The translations under genes were made by a program, and so were the position numbers. The notes under the pieces are model-generated. The model was not told the DNA's origin and ran no database searches. It was given only the letters and a program-made list of their open reading frames with translations. DNA of 64,000 nucleotides from JBHEBG01 sp046557915 (lineage in GTDB: Bacteria; Bacteroidota; Bacteroidia; Flavobacteriales; Flavobacteriaceae), in the NCBI RefSeq assembly GCF_046557915.1, contig NZ_JBHEBG010000002.1:434001-498000 (forward strand), read 5' to 3'. Below, piece after piece: positions 14,957 to 24,271 of this stretch; position 1 is the first letter of the stretch; the number at the start of each line of letters is the position of its first letter.

Positions 14957-15014
14957 ACTCCCTAAGTTATTAAAATAGCCGTTATGTATACCTTAAAGTT
15001 CTCTTAAACTATTT

Positions 15015-18000
15015 TTAGTCCATAAGTCCTTGGCCTTCTATCCACGGTGCACCCGCTGCCCTTAAATCGCTTTCCAATTTTGGCAGCACAGATTTAACAA
15101 CAGTACTAAGCCTACCCTTTATTTCTTCGAGCTGTGCTTTGGCCCGCGCAAAGGCGGCCTTATGAGTAGCCGTAGGACCGTAAGTAGATGACGTAAGTGC
15201 ACTTGTTGCAATAAAGGAACCATCTTGTGGCGAAAGATCATTGCGTTCGCCTATTTCATTTTTCGCATGGTTACCATTGAGTTCCTTATCTATATCCAAT
15301 AATTGTTCCCTGGCACTATGAATGCTATTAGATAGCGCATTGGTAGGATTGGATGCTTTGTCCAAGGCCCGTTGCATAGCGGCAACTTCCAATAGTTTTT
15401 GTGCAACCACACTGTTAGATGCTGTAAGATCTTGCTGAAAGGCCTGAAATTCTTCCCGGAAACGATCAATTTCGTCATGAGGCGCTCCTTCCAAAGCTCC
15501 TTTGGCCAAGGGTACTACCTTAAAAGGTTTTGGTTGTCCAAGCTGGGTAATTTGTCCGTTTACTCTCTTGGAAAGTGTTACGGTATAATCGCCAGGAGTT
15601 GCCAACAGATCGGTGCTAAAATAGCTATCCTCATTTACGGGTTCTAATTTTTCGCCGCTTCTATCGGGGTGATTAAGTTTCCAATTAACCCTATTGAAAC
15701 CTTTTTTATTGGTTCCCAAAATGGTATTCACCACCTGACCCTTACTATTCCTTATGGTAAGCAAAACGGCGGAAGAATCTTGTCTTGTCTCCGCTTCCAG
15801 GGCCTCCCATCCAGGAAATGGTACCTGACTGTTTTGTTTCACCAAGTTCTTTTCTTTGTCTTGTCTTACATCCTTCAGGGATTTTAGCTTTTCCGATAAA
15901 AAATATGTAAAAACAGCTCCATAAGGAGGATTCTTTGCTTTGTAGTCATTATCGCCCTGTCCGTATACTCCGCCCTTCTGCACATACCAATAAGCAGGTT
16001 TAACGTTAAAAAGTGTAGCTTCGGACTTAAGCATATCCGATGTAAATTCCCGGATAGGCGTCATATCGTCCAAAACATAAAAACCTCTGCCAAAAGAGGC
16101 GGCTACCAAGTCGTTTTCCCTGCGCTGAATGGTAATGTCCCTTATCGCAATTGTTGGCATACCACCTTTGAGTTGTATCCAATTACTACCACCGTTATTG
16201 GTAAAATAAACACCAAATTCCGTTGCTGCAAAAAGGAGGTTTTTTTTAACATGATCTTGTACCAACCTCCATGTAAGCAAGCGTGTAGGTAGGTTACCAT
16301 TAATGGAAGACCATGTTCTGCCTTTGTCATTACTTTTTATAAGATATGGTTTAAAGTCTCCATATTTATGATTGTCCAGAGCTGCATATACCGTATTGGC
16401 ATCAAACAAATCGGCACGGATATCATTGACAAAGGCCGTGGAAGGAATCCCTTTTATACTGCCTACTTCCAATTTTCTCCATGTATTTCCGCCATCTTCT
16501 GTAGTTTGGATAATACCGTCATCGGTACCGGCATATATTAGACCTTCTTGTTTTGGAGATTCTGCCAAGGAAGTTATGGTATTGTACACGGACATCGCCA
16601 CAACGTCCCATGCATTGTCCCAACTTTGTTGCTGCCCCATTATAGGTAAGGCCAAGCGTTCCTGATTTCTGGTAAGGTCGTTGGAAATAGCGGTCCAAGC
16701 ATCACCTCTATTCTCCGATTTCCAAACTCGGTAAGAAGCAAAATACAATCTTTTGGGGTTATGTGGGCTAACCAAAATGGGTGCATCCCAATTGAACCTT
16801 TCGTGAGGATCCCCTGCTTTTGGTTGCGGTTGTATAAATACGGTTTCACCTGTGGTCTGATCCACTCTCCATAGCCATCCTTGTTGAAATTCGCCATAAG
16901 TAATATCAGGATTACCGGGTTCTACGGCCGATTGGTGACCATCTGCTCCCAAGGTTATCCACCAATCGGAATTGCGGATACCCACTTCACTTCTGGTACG
17001 GGAAGGCCCACCATGGGAACCATTGTCCTGCGTACCTCCATAGATGTTATAAAAAGGTGCAGAATCGTCCACAGCAACTTTATAGTACTGGGTTAAGGGC
17101 AAATTGGACACATAACGCCATTTTTTTGTAAGATCGAAAGTTTCATAGATACCTCCATCCGTACCAAACATCATATAGTTGGGATCGTTCTTTTTAAAAG
17201 CTAAGGCATGACTATCCACGTGCTTATTCTCCTCATTCATAAAAACAAATGTCTTACCGTGGTCATCCGAAATCTGTACGGTATTGCTCATCAAAATCAG
17301 TTTTCCATCGTGGTGAGGTGAGGCGTATAGTTCTTGATAATAATGTGGTCCTGTACCCCCTGAAACGGCATCGGACTGCTTTTTCCACGAGATACCGCCA
17401 TTGGTGGACATAAAAACGCCCCCTTTTGTTCTATCCAATTCAATGGCTGCGTAAATTACTTCAGGATTAAAATGTGAGATGGCCAGACCAGTTTTTCCAA
17501 GGTTGGATTTTGGAATGCCCTCGGTAAGTTTTTGCCAGGTTTCCCCTCCATCTGTACTTTTATGCAAGCCAGATCCAGGTCCACCACCTAAATAGGCCGC
17601 TACTGTTCGGTGTCTTTGCCAAGTTGCCGCATAGAGGACATCTGGGTTTTTTGGATTGATAACCAGATCGGTAACACCCGTCCACTGGTTATCCCCAAGG
17701 GTTTTATTCCAAGTGTTACCTCCATCTGTGGATTTGTATAGGCCACGTTCGCCGCCTTTGCTCCATAACGGTCCTTGTACTGCCGCCCAAATGATATTGG
17801 AGTTTTCTGGATGTATTATTATTTTGGAAATATGTTCGGATTTTTTAAGACCCTTGTTTTTCCAGGTTTTTCCATCGTCATAACTAACATAGATGCCATC
17901 TCCAAAGCCTACGTGCCTTCCTCCTACATTTTCGCCCGTCCCCACCCAAATGGTATGGGAATCGTTTGGATCTATTGTAATACAACCAATGGAGTAACTG

Positions 18001-18263
18001 GTTTCTTTGTCAAAAATGGGTTCCCATGTGGTACCTGCATTAACGGTTTTCCATACACCACCCGATCCTACGGCGACGTACCATATGCTTTCGTTTTCGG
18101 GATGAATGGCAATATCCGCAATTCTTCCGGAGGTAAGTGCCGGGCCTAAATTTCGGAATTCGAGTCCTTTAAAAGTGTCTGTTGTTAATTGTTGTGCATC
18201 TAGGGGGGTAGAAATTCCGATAGCGCACAAGAGGGTAAGAAAAATCAGCGTAGTTCTGTTCAT
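15015..18263 (-). CDS. Sortilin/VPS10-type beta-propeller exported protein
   Basis: The 1082-residue protein has a signal peptide (1-24, ending DAQQ). Most of the sequence consists of repeated propeller blades with the BNR/Asp-box pattern, for example SVDGGNTW-like motifs: KSTDGGNTWNK, KSTDGGETWQK, QTTEDGGNTWRK, KSNDKGRTW. This is the large WD40/YVTN/BNR 'VPS10 domain' family frequent in Flavobacteriia and relatives of the Por-secreted glycosidase-like proteins. The C-terminal 200 residues are helical and charged. There are no obvious catalytic residues of sialidases. It is probably a large periplasmic or surface protein with an unknown ligand. Confidence 0.85.
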   Translation of the reverse strand: MNRTTLIFLTLLCAIGISTPLDAQQLTTDTFKGLEFRNLGPALTSGRIADIAIHPENESIWYVAVGSGGVWKTVNAGTTWEPIFDKETSYSIGCITIDPNDSHTIWVGTGENVGGRHVGFGDGIYVSYDDGKTWKNKGLKKSEHISKIIIHPENSNIIWAAVQGPLWSKGGERGLYKSTDGGNTWNKTLGDNQWTGVTDLVINPKNPDVLYAATWQRHRTVAAYLGGGPGSGLHKSTDGGETWQKLTEGIPKSNLGKTGLAISHFNPEVIYAAIELDRTKGGVFMSTNGGISWKKQSDAVSGGTGPHYYQELYASPHHDGKLILMSNTVQISDDHGKTFVFMNEENKHVDSHALAFKKNDPNYMMFGTDGGIYETFDLTKKWRYVSNLPLTQYYKVAVDDSAPFYNIYGGTQDNGSHGGPSRTRSEVGIRNSDWWITLGADGHQSAVEPGNPDITYGEFQQGWLWRVDQTTGETVFIQPQPKAGDPHERFNWDAPILVSPHNPKRLYFASYRVWKSENRGDAWTAISNDLTRNQERLALPIMGQQQSWDNAWDVVAMSVYNTITSLAESPKQEGLIYAGTDDGIIQTTEDGGNTWRKLEVGSIKGIPSTAFVNDIRADLFDANTVYAALDNHKYGDFKPYLIKSNDKGRTWSSINGNLPTRLLTWRLVQDHVKKNLLFAATEFGVYFTNNGGSNWIQLKGGMPTIAIRDITIQRRENDLVAASFGRGFYVLDDMTPIREFTSDMLKSEATLFNVKPAYWYVQKGGVYGQGDNDYKAKNPPYGAVFTYFLSEKLKSLKDVRQDKEKNLVKQNSQVPFPGWEALEAETRQDSSAVLLTIRNSKGQVVNTILGTNKKGFNRVNWKLNHPDRSGEKLEPVNEDSYFSTDLLATPGDYTVTLSKRVNGQITQLGQPKPFKVVPLAKGALEGAPHDEIDRFREEFQAFQQDLTASNSVVAQKLLEVAAMQRALDKASNPTNALSNSIHSAREQLLDIDKELNGNHAKNEIGERNDLSPQDGSFIATSALTSSTYGPTATHKAAFARAKAQLEEIKGRLSTVVKSVLPKLESDLRAAGAPWIEGQGLMD

Positions 18264-18481
18264 TTTGGTTTGAAATTATGTCAGTATTAATAAATATAAA
18301 AAGTCGCACCAATTTATGGAAATTCTAGAAAACCAAGTGCCTCTTTTTCAAAAGTATGGCAACAATTAACATATAATACAGGTATAATCCACAGTTTATC
18401 CCAACATATAGGTATTTCAATGAATTTGAAAGGCTTCCTACAAATTATTTCCTACCTTATTCAATAGAAAACTATGAAAAG

Positions 18482-19075
18482 ATGAAAAAAATAATGCTGT
18501 TATTGCTGCTAGTAATGATGAAGGTACACGCACAGCAAAAACCCATCAAAGTGATAACAAAGGACATTCCTAACCGCTTGGCATTCTATGCGGTGAACGA
18601 GACGGAGCAAGATTATGATGTGCAGATAACCATTAAAGGAACTAATTTTAGGCAAAGTGCGGCACGGCCACGTCTTGTGCGCGTACCCGGGGCTTCCAAA
18701 GTACATTTAAAAACAATAATCCTTACACGAGGCAAAAAACCACAGTATACTTATGATCTTATGGTTAACGACAGTCTATCCAGAAGGGCCCTAAAAAAGG
18801 AGTTTACCAAAATTAAGATAAAGCCCAGAAAACCGATTGTAGTTTATATTACGGAAAAATGTATTGGCTGTGATAGCCTGATAATGCCTTTGGACGCTAG
18901 TAATTACAAGTTTACGGTACATCGATTAAACGAAGAGATCCAAATTAAAGATCAGTTAAAACGGTTCTTTACCAGGCCATTGGATTCCATAGAAACACCC
19001 ATTGTAAATTTAGGAGGCAAACTGTTTACCGGTATAGAAACCTATGAGCAGTTACTGGAGGAGTTAAACAAATAG
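18482..19075 (+). CDS. Exported protein with C-terminal glutaredoxin/thioredoxin-like domain
   Basis: The product has 197 residues with a signal peptide (1-18, ending VHAQQ). Residues 25-110 form a beta-rich domain of unknown type. Residues 117-197 look like a glutaredoxin fold: a strand PIVVYITEKC, a CxxC active site (Cys127-Ile-Gly-Cys130), a Thr172-Pro173 cis-proline motif (ETPIVNLGGK), and a final helix TYEQLLEELNK. It is likely a periplasmic thiol-disulfide protein. It stands alone, ended by a hairpin that overlaps its stop codon. Confidence 0.72.
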   Translation: MKKIMLLLLLVMMKVHAQQKPIKVITKDIPNRLAFYAVNETEQDYDVQITIKGTNFRQSAARPRLVRVPGASKVHLKTIILTRGKKPQYTYDLMVNDSLSRRALKKEFTKIKIKPRKPIVVYITEKCIGCDSLIMPLDASNYKFTVHRLNEEIQIKDQLKRFFTRPLDSIETPIVNLGGKLFTGIETYEQLLEELNK

Positions 19076-19098
19076 GGCCCCCACCTCCCCTATTTTTT
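19070..19098 (+). terminator. Terminator overlapping the stop codon
   Basis: AAATAGGG (19070-19077) pairs with CCCTATTT (19088-19095), followed by T run to 19098. The TAG stop lies within the left arm. Confidence 0.75.
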
Positions 19099-19124
19099 GA
19101 TGTAATTGGTCAAAACATAAAAAA

Positions 19125-19140
19125 GCAACCAAATAGTTGC
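19125..19140. promoter_or_regulatory. ArsR-type operator 1 (overlaps -33 element)
   Basis: GCAACCAAATAGTTGC is a dyad with arms GCAAC/GTTGC and a 6-bp centre. The arms are identical to operator 2 at 19166-19181. It covers the TTG of the -33 element, so binding would block RNA polymerase. Confidence 0.75.
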
Positions 19141-19166
19141 GTATTTAAATTTATGTTTTATATTTG
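19137..19166 (+). promoter_or_regulatory. Bacteroidota promoter of the SRPBCC-arsR operon
   Basis: TTG (19137-19139), 19-nt spacer, TATATTTG (19159-19166): a textbook fit to TTG-N17-23-TAnnTTTG. The transcription start should fall near 19172, inside operator 2, giving a leader of about 34 nt. Confidence 0.8.
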
Positions 19167-19181
19167 CAACCATATAGTTGC
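19166..19181. promoter_or_regulatory. ArsR-type operator 2 (overlaps -7 end and transcription start)
   Basis: GCAACCATATAGTTGC has the same arms as operator 1. The two dyads are 41 bp apart centre to centre, about four helical turns, so two dimers could bind the same face. Confidence 0.75.
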
Positions 19182-19205
19182 ATTTAATTTTAAATATTTA
19201 TAAAC

Positions 19206-19634
19206 ATGAAAGACGTAATTACAAAAGAACAATTCTTAAACCACTCTATTGATAAAGTATGGAGTGCAATTTCTAAAGCCGAAGAGATCTCTACTTGGTT
19301 TATTGACGCCGATTTTAAAGCCGAAGTTGGCTATGCCTACACTTTTAAAGCCAGTGAGGAGCACGGTTGTACGCAAATTAAGGGTGTGGTAAAAAATGCG
19401 GATCCCTATACTCTGGTCTACACCTGGGTGGTAGAAAACACCGATGTGGAAACTACCGTAAAATGGGTGTTGGAGCCGGCTAAAGAGGGCACAAAATTAT
19501 ATTTGGAGCATTCCGGAATTTCCAATTACCCAAAGGAAACCGCCGTTTCCATGTACACTAATTATGATGGAGGTTGGGATAATTGTTTTACCGAACTGAC
19601 TTCTTACTTAACAAAAGAGGTCCATGCAGGATAG
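19206..19634 (+). CDS. SRPBCC/AHSA1 family protein
   Basis: The product has 142 residues of the START-like AHSA1 fold: KEQFLNHSIDKVWSAISKAEEISTWF at the N-terminus, TYTWVVENTDVETTVKWVLEP in the sheet, and GGWDNCFTELTSYL in the last helix. Such proteins bind hydrophobic ligands and are often paired with an ArsR repressor. Here the SRPBCC gene comes first and overlaps arsR by 11 bp; the more common order is the reverse. Two operators lie in its promoter, so expression is presumably repressed by the downstream product. Confidence 0.88.
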   Translation: MKDVITKEQFLNHSIDKVWSAISKAEEISTWFIDADFKAEVGYAYTFKASEEHGCTQIKGVVKNADPYTLVYTWVVENTDVETTVKWVLEPAKEGTKLYLEHSGISNYPKETAVSMYTNYDGGWDNCFTELTSYLTKEVHAG

Positions 19635-19947
19635 AATAACCAAAATATTTAAGGCCATTGCGGACCCTACAAGGCGTGAAATCTTTCACGCCTTGGTCAT
19701 TGGTGCCGTGGCACTACCGATCAATCAGGTTTCCAACCAGTTTCAAATCAGTAGACAAGGTGTTACCAAACATTTGAAGACACTGGAAGATGCAGGGTTG
19801 GTAACGATTAGTACCCAAGGTAGGGAACGATTTTGTTTTGCAAATACCCAACCCTTGGCGGAGGTTAATCAATGGCTTAAATTTTACGAAAAGTTTTGGG
19901 ATGGTGCTTTGGGTAATCTGGATAATTACTTGGATAGCAAAGGGTAG
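19624..19947 (+). CDS. ArsR/SmtB-type winged-helix repressor
   Basis: The product has 107 residues: IFKAIADPTRREIFHAL (7-23), recognition helix region QISRQGVTKHLKTLEDAGLV, then the wing ISTQGRERFCF. This is the branch of ArsR regulators linked to SRPBCC proteins, lacking the classic metal-binding ELCVCDL motif. It overlaps the upstream gene by 11 bp, implying translational coupling, and is the obvious candidate for binding the two GCAAC-N6-GTTGC operators. The inducer is unknown, probably a small ligand rather than a metal. Confidence 0.88.
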   Translation: MQDRITKIFKAIADPTRREIFHALVIGAVALPINQVSNQFQISRQGVTKHLKTLEDAGLVTISTQGRERFCFANTQPLAEVNQWLKFYEKFWDGALGNLDNYLDSKG

Positions 19948-19950
19948 CCT

Positions 19951-21033
19951 TTACGTCTGGTTTTGGCTAACAAACGCATGCAAATTTTGCATGGAAGACC
20001 TTGTGTTTTTCTGAAATGTTCGTTTACCAATAAGCGCTATAAAAAGTTTTTTTAAGGGAGATCTGGCCTCCCAAAAAATCTCCACACCCAACTTACAAGA
20101 ATTATCCGTCAGTGGGGTAAATGTATAAAACTGATACAATTTATCCACTATTGGGGGACTTGTGGTAAGCTCACCATAAATAAGTTGATCTGGGCCTACG
20201 GTTTTGGTTACGGTTACAAAATTTAGGTGTTTTCCATTGATAACGCAGATATGCTCGGACCCCAATCGGGTTACTTCTTTATCATTGTATTCAAAACTAT
20301 CCACTCCCTTTACCCAAAGGTGTCGGTATTTGTAATTTGTGATGTATTCCATTAGCGCATTGGCAGAAACGGGGTAGTCCAATTTTAGGGCAATAGGTGC
20401 TTCACAATCAAAGTCTATACTCCTGGGTTGTTCAAAAGCCCTAAGGTTTAGTTTATTTTGATCGATGAGCGTGTATATATAGGGCACTTCTTGCCCATCA
20501 TAAGAATCGGACCCTTGCAAAAATCGAAAGACCTTGCTGTAGTAATAATCGGAAAGTTCTATTGTCTGGGCGAGATCTTTACTTACCAAGGCGTAGTTAT
20601 CGCTATCCACAGAATTTTTTAAAAGTCGATGTGCTCTAATCACCTCTTCCCCAAAGGGTTTGCGGTTACCTTGTACCTCTATATGCTGCAATACCCCACA
20701 ATGTGCTATTATTTTCAATTCTAGGTCGGGCGCAGTAGCACAGGCGTTACACGGGCATATTCTGTTCTTTTCGAGCATTTTTAAGTGGCTGTAAAAAGCT
20801 GTGAACATCAATTCTATTTGCGCCAATAAATTTTCTTGGGACGGAATTTCCTCTTCTTTATAAAAGAAAAGGGCGTCTCCCTCAATTTCTGCAAGTTTTA
20901 AATCTTGAGTATTAGCACTGATCAGTACTTCCAACAGCTCGGAAATTACGTGCTGACTATGTTCTACTTCGGTGGTTTGAATGAATTTAGTATATCCGGA
21001 AATATCCGGAATAAAGAGTAATGATTTTTGCAT
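19951..21033 (-). CDS. DUF2652 (adenylate-cyclase-like) + SRPBCC protein
   Basis: ATG 21033 gives 360 residues; an upstream ATG at 21060 lies inside the trehalase terminator hairpin and is rejected. The N-terminal domain has LFIPDISGYTKFI (Asp10) and LAEIEGDALFFY (Asp53), equivalent in placement to the metal-binding aspartates of class III nucleotidyl cyclases. A Cys-rich stretch (CPCNAC) lies near residue 95. Residues from about 215 onwards resemble an SRPBCC ligand-binding domain (NALMEYITNYKYRHLWVKGV). The catalytic status is unknown. It converges with arsR, with only 3 bp between the stop codons. Confidence 0.75.
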   Translation of the reverse strand: MQKSLLFIPDISGYTKFIQTTEVEHSQHVISELLEVLISANTQDLKLAEIEGDALFFYKEEEIPSQENLLAQIELMFTAFYSHLKMLEKNRICPCNACATAPDLELKIIAHCGVLQHIEVQGNRKPFGEEVIRAHRLLKNSVDSDNYALVSKDLAQTIELSDYYYSKVFRFLQGSDSYDGQEVPYIYTLIDQNKLNLRAFEQPRSIDFDCEAPIALKLDYPVSANALMEYITNYKYRHLWVKGVDSFEYNDKEVTRLGSEHICVINGKHLNFVTVTKTVGPDQLIYGELTTSPPIVDKLYQFYTFTPLTDNSCKLGVEIFWEARSPLKKLFIALIGKRTFQKNTRSSMQNLHAFVSQNQT

Positions 21034-21039
21034 ATTATA

Positions 21040-21074
21040 AAAATAGCGAATCCCTTCCATGGATTCGCTATTTT
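21040..21074. terminator. Bidirectional hairpin downstream of trehalase
   Basis: AAAATAGCGAATCC (21040-21053) and GGATTCGCTATTTT (21061-21074) form a perfect 14-bp stem with a 7-nt loop. On the minus strand it ends the trehalase transcript 33 bp after its stop codon and lies 7 bp before the DUF2652 start, so that gene probably needs its own promoter or read-through. Confidence 0.85.
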
Positions 21075-21106
21075 AACGTAAGCTTTGGATTATACTGTTC
21101 TGGTTT

Positions 21107-22696
21107 CTATTCTTCTTCCATGGTATTAAGCAGGTGCCTGAAGCCTAGGGCAACCCCGTTTGTCCAACCAAAACCATCCTGTGTCTCGTATTCCCCTCCT
21201 CCAGAAAGTAGGCTTACGTCTTCAACGTTATACTTTTCCATCATTTTACCGGTATTTTTGTAGACCCTCTCATTGAGCGACAACCAACGTTGCATAATTT
21301 CTTTGGCATCGTCCTCATACCCATAATTTAGGAGTCCGTTTACGGCAATCCATTGCAGCGGTGCCCATCCGTTTGGGGCATCCCATTGTTGTCCGGTTTT
21401 TTTAAGTGTGGTAACCAATCCCCCGTCCTTTAAAAAATCTACGAGCAACTTTTCTTCTATGGCTTCGGCCTGTTCTTCGGTGGCGGTATTAAAGAATAAA
21501 GGATATGCCCCGGCCATGGTAAGTTCATCGGTACTGGTTTTTTCTTTAAAATCATAATCCATAAAATATTGTATCTCCTCATTCCACAGATACCGTTGCA
21601 TGGCTTGGTTACGCGCACTTGCTTTTTGTGCATATTCTTTCTCCTTTTCCGCATCACCGTCTAACTTATATGCTTTGGCGATATGGGTTTCCATAAAATG
21701 CAAAAGGCAATTTAGGTCTATGGGGACAATGGATGTGGTGGTGGTAGAGCCAAAATCCCCATCGGTAGCAAACCATCTACTACTATAGTCCCAGCCCGAG
21801 GCCGCCCCAGCCCTGAGGTTGGCATATAGTGCTTCCTTTTCTTTAGCGCTGGCCAAGTCTGCGGCCAAATGAATATCTTCCTTATATGCTTCTTGGCGTG
21901 GCGTTTTTTCGCTATCCCAATATCTGTTAAGTATTAACCCGTCCTCTAAAAGTACCACATGCCTTTCTGCAGTAAAAGGCGTGTTCAACTTATCGGAACC
22001 AGCCATCCAAAATTCATATTCTTTAACCATTTGTGGCAGATAGTTCAATAGCACTTTTTCATCCTTACGTGCCAGTGCGGCCACCATTGGAGCATAGAAA
22101 GGTGGCTGCGACCTAGTTAAAAAATAATCGCGCGTACCATTGGGGATAAAGCCCACAGAATCTATTAAAAAGGAAAAGTTATCTACCATATTGCGGGCCA
22201 ATTCTTCTTGGTTGTCTACCAATAATCCCTCTAATGTAAAATAACTGTCCCAGTAATAAATTTCTTGGAACCGTCCGCCCGGAACTACATATTTATGGGG
22301 CAAGGAAATTCTTGAGGAGTATGGAATTACAGCATCGGGTCCTCTGGTAAGCTTACTCCAGATACTACTTATGTGTTCGTACATGGTCTTTGTGGTATCT
22401 GTGGCAAAAGATAATGTAGCCATAGATTTATCGCTAAAATTGGCTTCCACAAAAGTGTTAAGATCAAAACCAGCTTTATTCTTTTCTTCCTCGTACAGCA
22501 CAACAAGTTCCTCGTAGGAAAGTTTAGGCACCAAATCCACTAAGGTTTTGGAATCTTTGAATACTGCATTCAATTGTATATCCTTAAAAAGCTGGGTCTC
22601 ATAGAAATTATCCCCAACTTTTGGCAAAGAGGCTTCTTGCTTACAAGAAAATGAGAGGAACAAGCTTAGCAATAATGTAAATCTGATAATTTTCAT
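21107..22696 (-). CDS. treA: Alpha,alpha-trehalase, GH37 (lipoprotein)
   Basis: The 529-residue protein has lipobox SFSC (Cys18). Trehalase signature 1 is PGGRFQEIYYWDSYF (139-153) and signature 2 is QWDAPNGWAPLQW. The catalytic-acid region AASGWDYSSRW and the C-terminal EKY...GGGEYETQDGFGWTNGV, which carries the catalytic base glutamate in GH37, are both present. It hydrolyses trehalose to two glucose molecules, probably in the periplasm or on the membrane. Length matches periplasmic TreA. It lies downstream of a serine hydrolase gene, but the 79-bp gap leaves co-transcription open. Confidence 0.92.
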   Translation of the reverse strand: MKIIRFTLLLSLFLSFSCKQEASLPKVGDNFYETQLFKDIQLNAVFKDSKTLVDLVPKLSYEELVVLYEEEKNKAGFDLNTFVEANFSDKSMATLSFATDTTKTMYEHISSIWSKLTRGPDAVIPYSSRISLPHKYVVPGGRFQEIYYWDSYFTLEGLLVDNQEELARNMVDNFSFLIDSVGFIPNGTRDYFLTRSQPPFYAPMVAALARKDEKVLLNYLPQMVKEYEFWMAGSDKLNTPFTAERHVVLLEDGLILNRYWDSEKTPRQEAYKEDIHLAADLASAKEKEALYANLRAGAASGWDYSSRWFATDGDFGSTTTTSIVPIDLNCLLHFMETHIAKAYKLDGDAEKEKEYAQKASARNQAMQRYLWNEEIQYFMDYDFKEKTSTDELTMAGAYPLFFNTATEEQAEAIEEKLLVDFLKDGGLVTTLKKTGQQWDAPNGWAPLQWIAVNGLLNYGYEDDAKEIMQRWLSLNERVYKNTGKMMEKYNVEDVSLLSGGGEYETQDGFGWTNGVALGFRHLLNTMEEE

Positions 22697-22775
22697 AGTT
22701 TGGTTGGTTTATATCTGGCAATACCAAAATATTGACATTAAAATTTTTAAGGTGATGAATTTAACCGTAAGATCG

Positions 22776-23966
22776 TCATTTTAAGTCAAGTTCTAAAAAT
22801 ACTTCTTTTAATAATTCTTGTACGAGTTGAAATCTCAGTAATGGCCCATTTTCCGATCTACTTTGATTGTTTAGCATACTTATACTTAATCTACTTATAG
22901 GATCGTATAACATATATGATCCGTAACCTCGCATACCACCTGTATGTCCCCACATAGTGCGCCCTTCAAAATGAAACCTTCGTACCCCTAGCCCATAGCC
23001 ACTCCAATAAGGATCGCCAGAATCTACGGTAATAAAGTTAAGCATCTTCTCCCTGGATTCTTGGGAAAGCACATTTCCTGCATATAGATGATAAGACCAT
23101 AAGGAAAGATCTTCTGCTGTTGAAAAGATATCGGCCGCTGTAAAAAAAACGCTGTGATAGGCATCTCTAAACTGGGAGGATATATCGGTAAGGGCGGTTT
23201 CCCCATCAAGAGGTCGCCATGGCGCAGCTACAGGCCCGTTTGGGGTTTCATCCGTTCCAAAATAGATACTGTTTAAGCCCAAGGGATCCCAAAACCTAGT
23301 TCTCATAGCCTCCCCTACGGTTTTCCCTGTAACCGCTTTGATAATTAGACCCAAAATTAAATAATTGGAGTTGGAATATTCAAATCGCTCACCAGCAGAA
23401 AATATGGGATCGCCTATATAAGCAGTTAGTTCTTCCGATGGGATAGCAGAATCCAAATTAGCCTCTACCCGAGGCCAAATATCGCGGTGTTGAAAATAGC
23501 CTTTTAAACCGCTAAGGTGATTTAGCAACTGAAAAATAGTAATGGATCCATCAATATTTTCAGAATTTAGTGATAACCATTTGTTTATAGGGTCTTTTAG
23601 ACTAAGCCTTCCCTCCTCTTCCAACCTTAGTATTGTAGCGGCCACTGCGGTTTTGGTAATACTTGCGATGCCAAATCGCATCTCTGGGCGCATAGCTTCC
23701 TCAGCGCTTGATATTCCCTTGGCGAAACTCCAGCGTTGCTCTGCCCCGATGCGTATAGATACTGTAACGCCTTGCAATTGTCCGGGTCCTACCTTAGAAT
23801 CGGCAATAGCCTCCAAGCGTTGCGTTAGGCTACTTTCCTCTGCCGGTAATTCCTTTTCCTCTTGTTGCCGCACATCAGCCGTTGACATGTCATCACCGCT
23901 GCTACAGCTGTATATGAAAACTACGACAAAAGCACAAAATGCAAAGTACGGCGCAAAACGCTTCAT
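22776..23966 (-). CDS. Beta-lactamase-family serine hydrolase (lipoprotein)
   Basis: ATG 23966 gives 396 residues with lipobox FIYSC (Cys21) and an acidic stretch SSGDDMS after it. The in-frame ATG at 23996 adds ten residues that spoil the signal peptide. Active-site motifs of class C beta-lactamases/D-Ala-D-Ala carboxypeptidases are present: S102-I-T-K105 (GIASITKTAV), YSN in FEYSNSNYLILG, and HTGG near the C-terminus. Such proteins are peptidases or esterases acting on peptidoglycan-type or ester substrates; true beta-lactamase activity is not implied. Confidence 0.88.
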   Translation of the reverse strand: MKRFAPYFAFCAFVVVFIYSCSSGDDMSTADVRQQEEKELPAEESSLTQRLEAIADSKVGPGQLQGVTVSIRIGAEQRWSFAKGISSAEEAMRPEMRFGIASITKTAVAATILRLEEEGRLSLKDPINKWLSLNSENIDGSITIFQLLNHLSGLKGYFQHRDIWPRVEANLDSAIPSEELTAYIGDPIFSAGERFEYSNSNYLILGLIIKAVTGKTVGEAMRTRFWDPLGLNSIYFGTDETPNGPVAAPWRPLDGETALTDISSQFRDAYHSVFFTAADIFSTAEDLSLWSYHLYAGNVLSQESREKMLNFITVDSGDPYWSGYGLGVRRFHFEGRTMWGHTGGMRGYGSYMLYDPISRLSISMLNNQSRSENGPLLRFQLVQELLKEVFLELDLK

Positions 23967-24115
23967 GACAAATATTCTATTTTTGAAGTAATACACTTTA
24001 AAGATAGAATAAAAACAAAACGCTGCTATGAAATTTACTTGTAAAGCGGGGGTATCTTAAAGGAAAGCACAACATTATAATTGATTGTACGTTTATTTTG
24101 AAAACAAAGAATACC

Positions 24116-24268
24116 ATGCAGTACTTGTCCAAGGAAATAGAGGCACTAGTAAAGTCTAATAACAAAAAGTCTTTGGTAAAGAAACAGGAATCTTGTGGTA
24201 TTTTTCAGGATTATGGCAAATCAAGACGTAGTCCGCCCTCCATGAAGACAAAAGCTCAGAATAGTTAG
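24116..24268 (+). CDS. Small basic ORF (50 aa)
   Basis: ATG 24116 to TAG 24268 encodes MQYLSKEIEALVKSNN followed by a Lys/Ser-rich tail with one Cys. It ends 3 bp before the convergent emfourin gene. It has no signal peptide or recognised domain; composition is compatible with a small soluble protein. The evidence is only the frame, its placement in an otherwise empty gap and a TATTTTG-like box 20 bp upstream. Confidence 0.35.
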   Translation: MQYLSKEIEALVKSNNKKSLVKKQESCGIFQDYGKSRRSPPSMKTKAQNS

Positions 24269-24271
24269 AAT

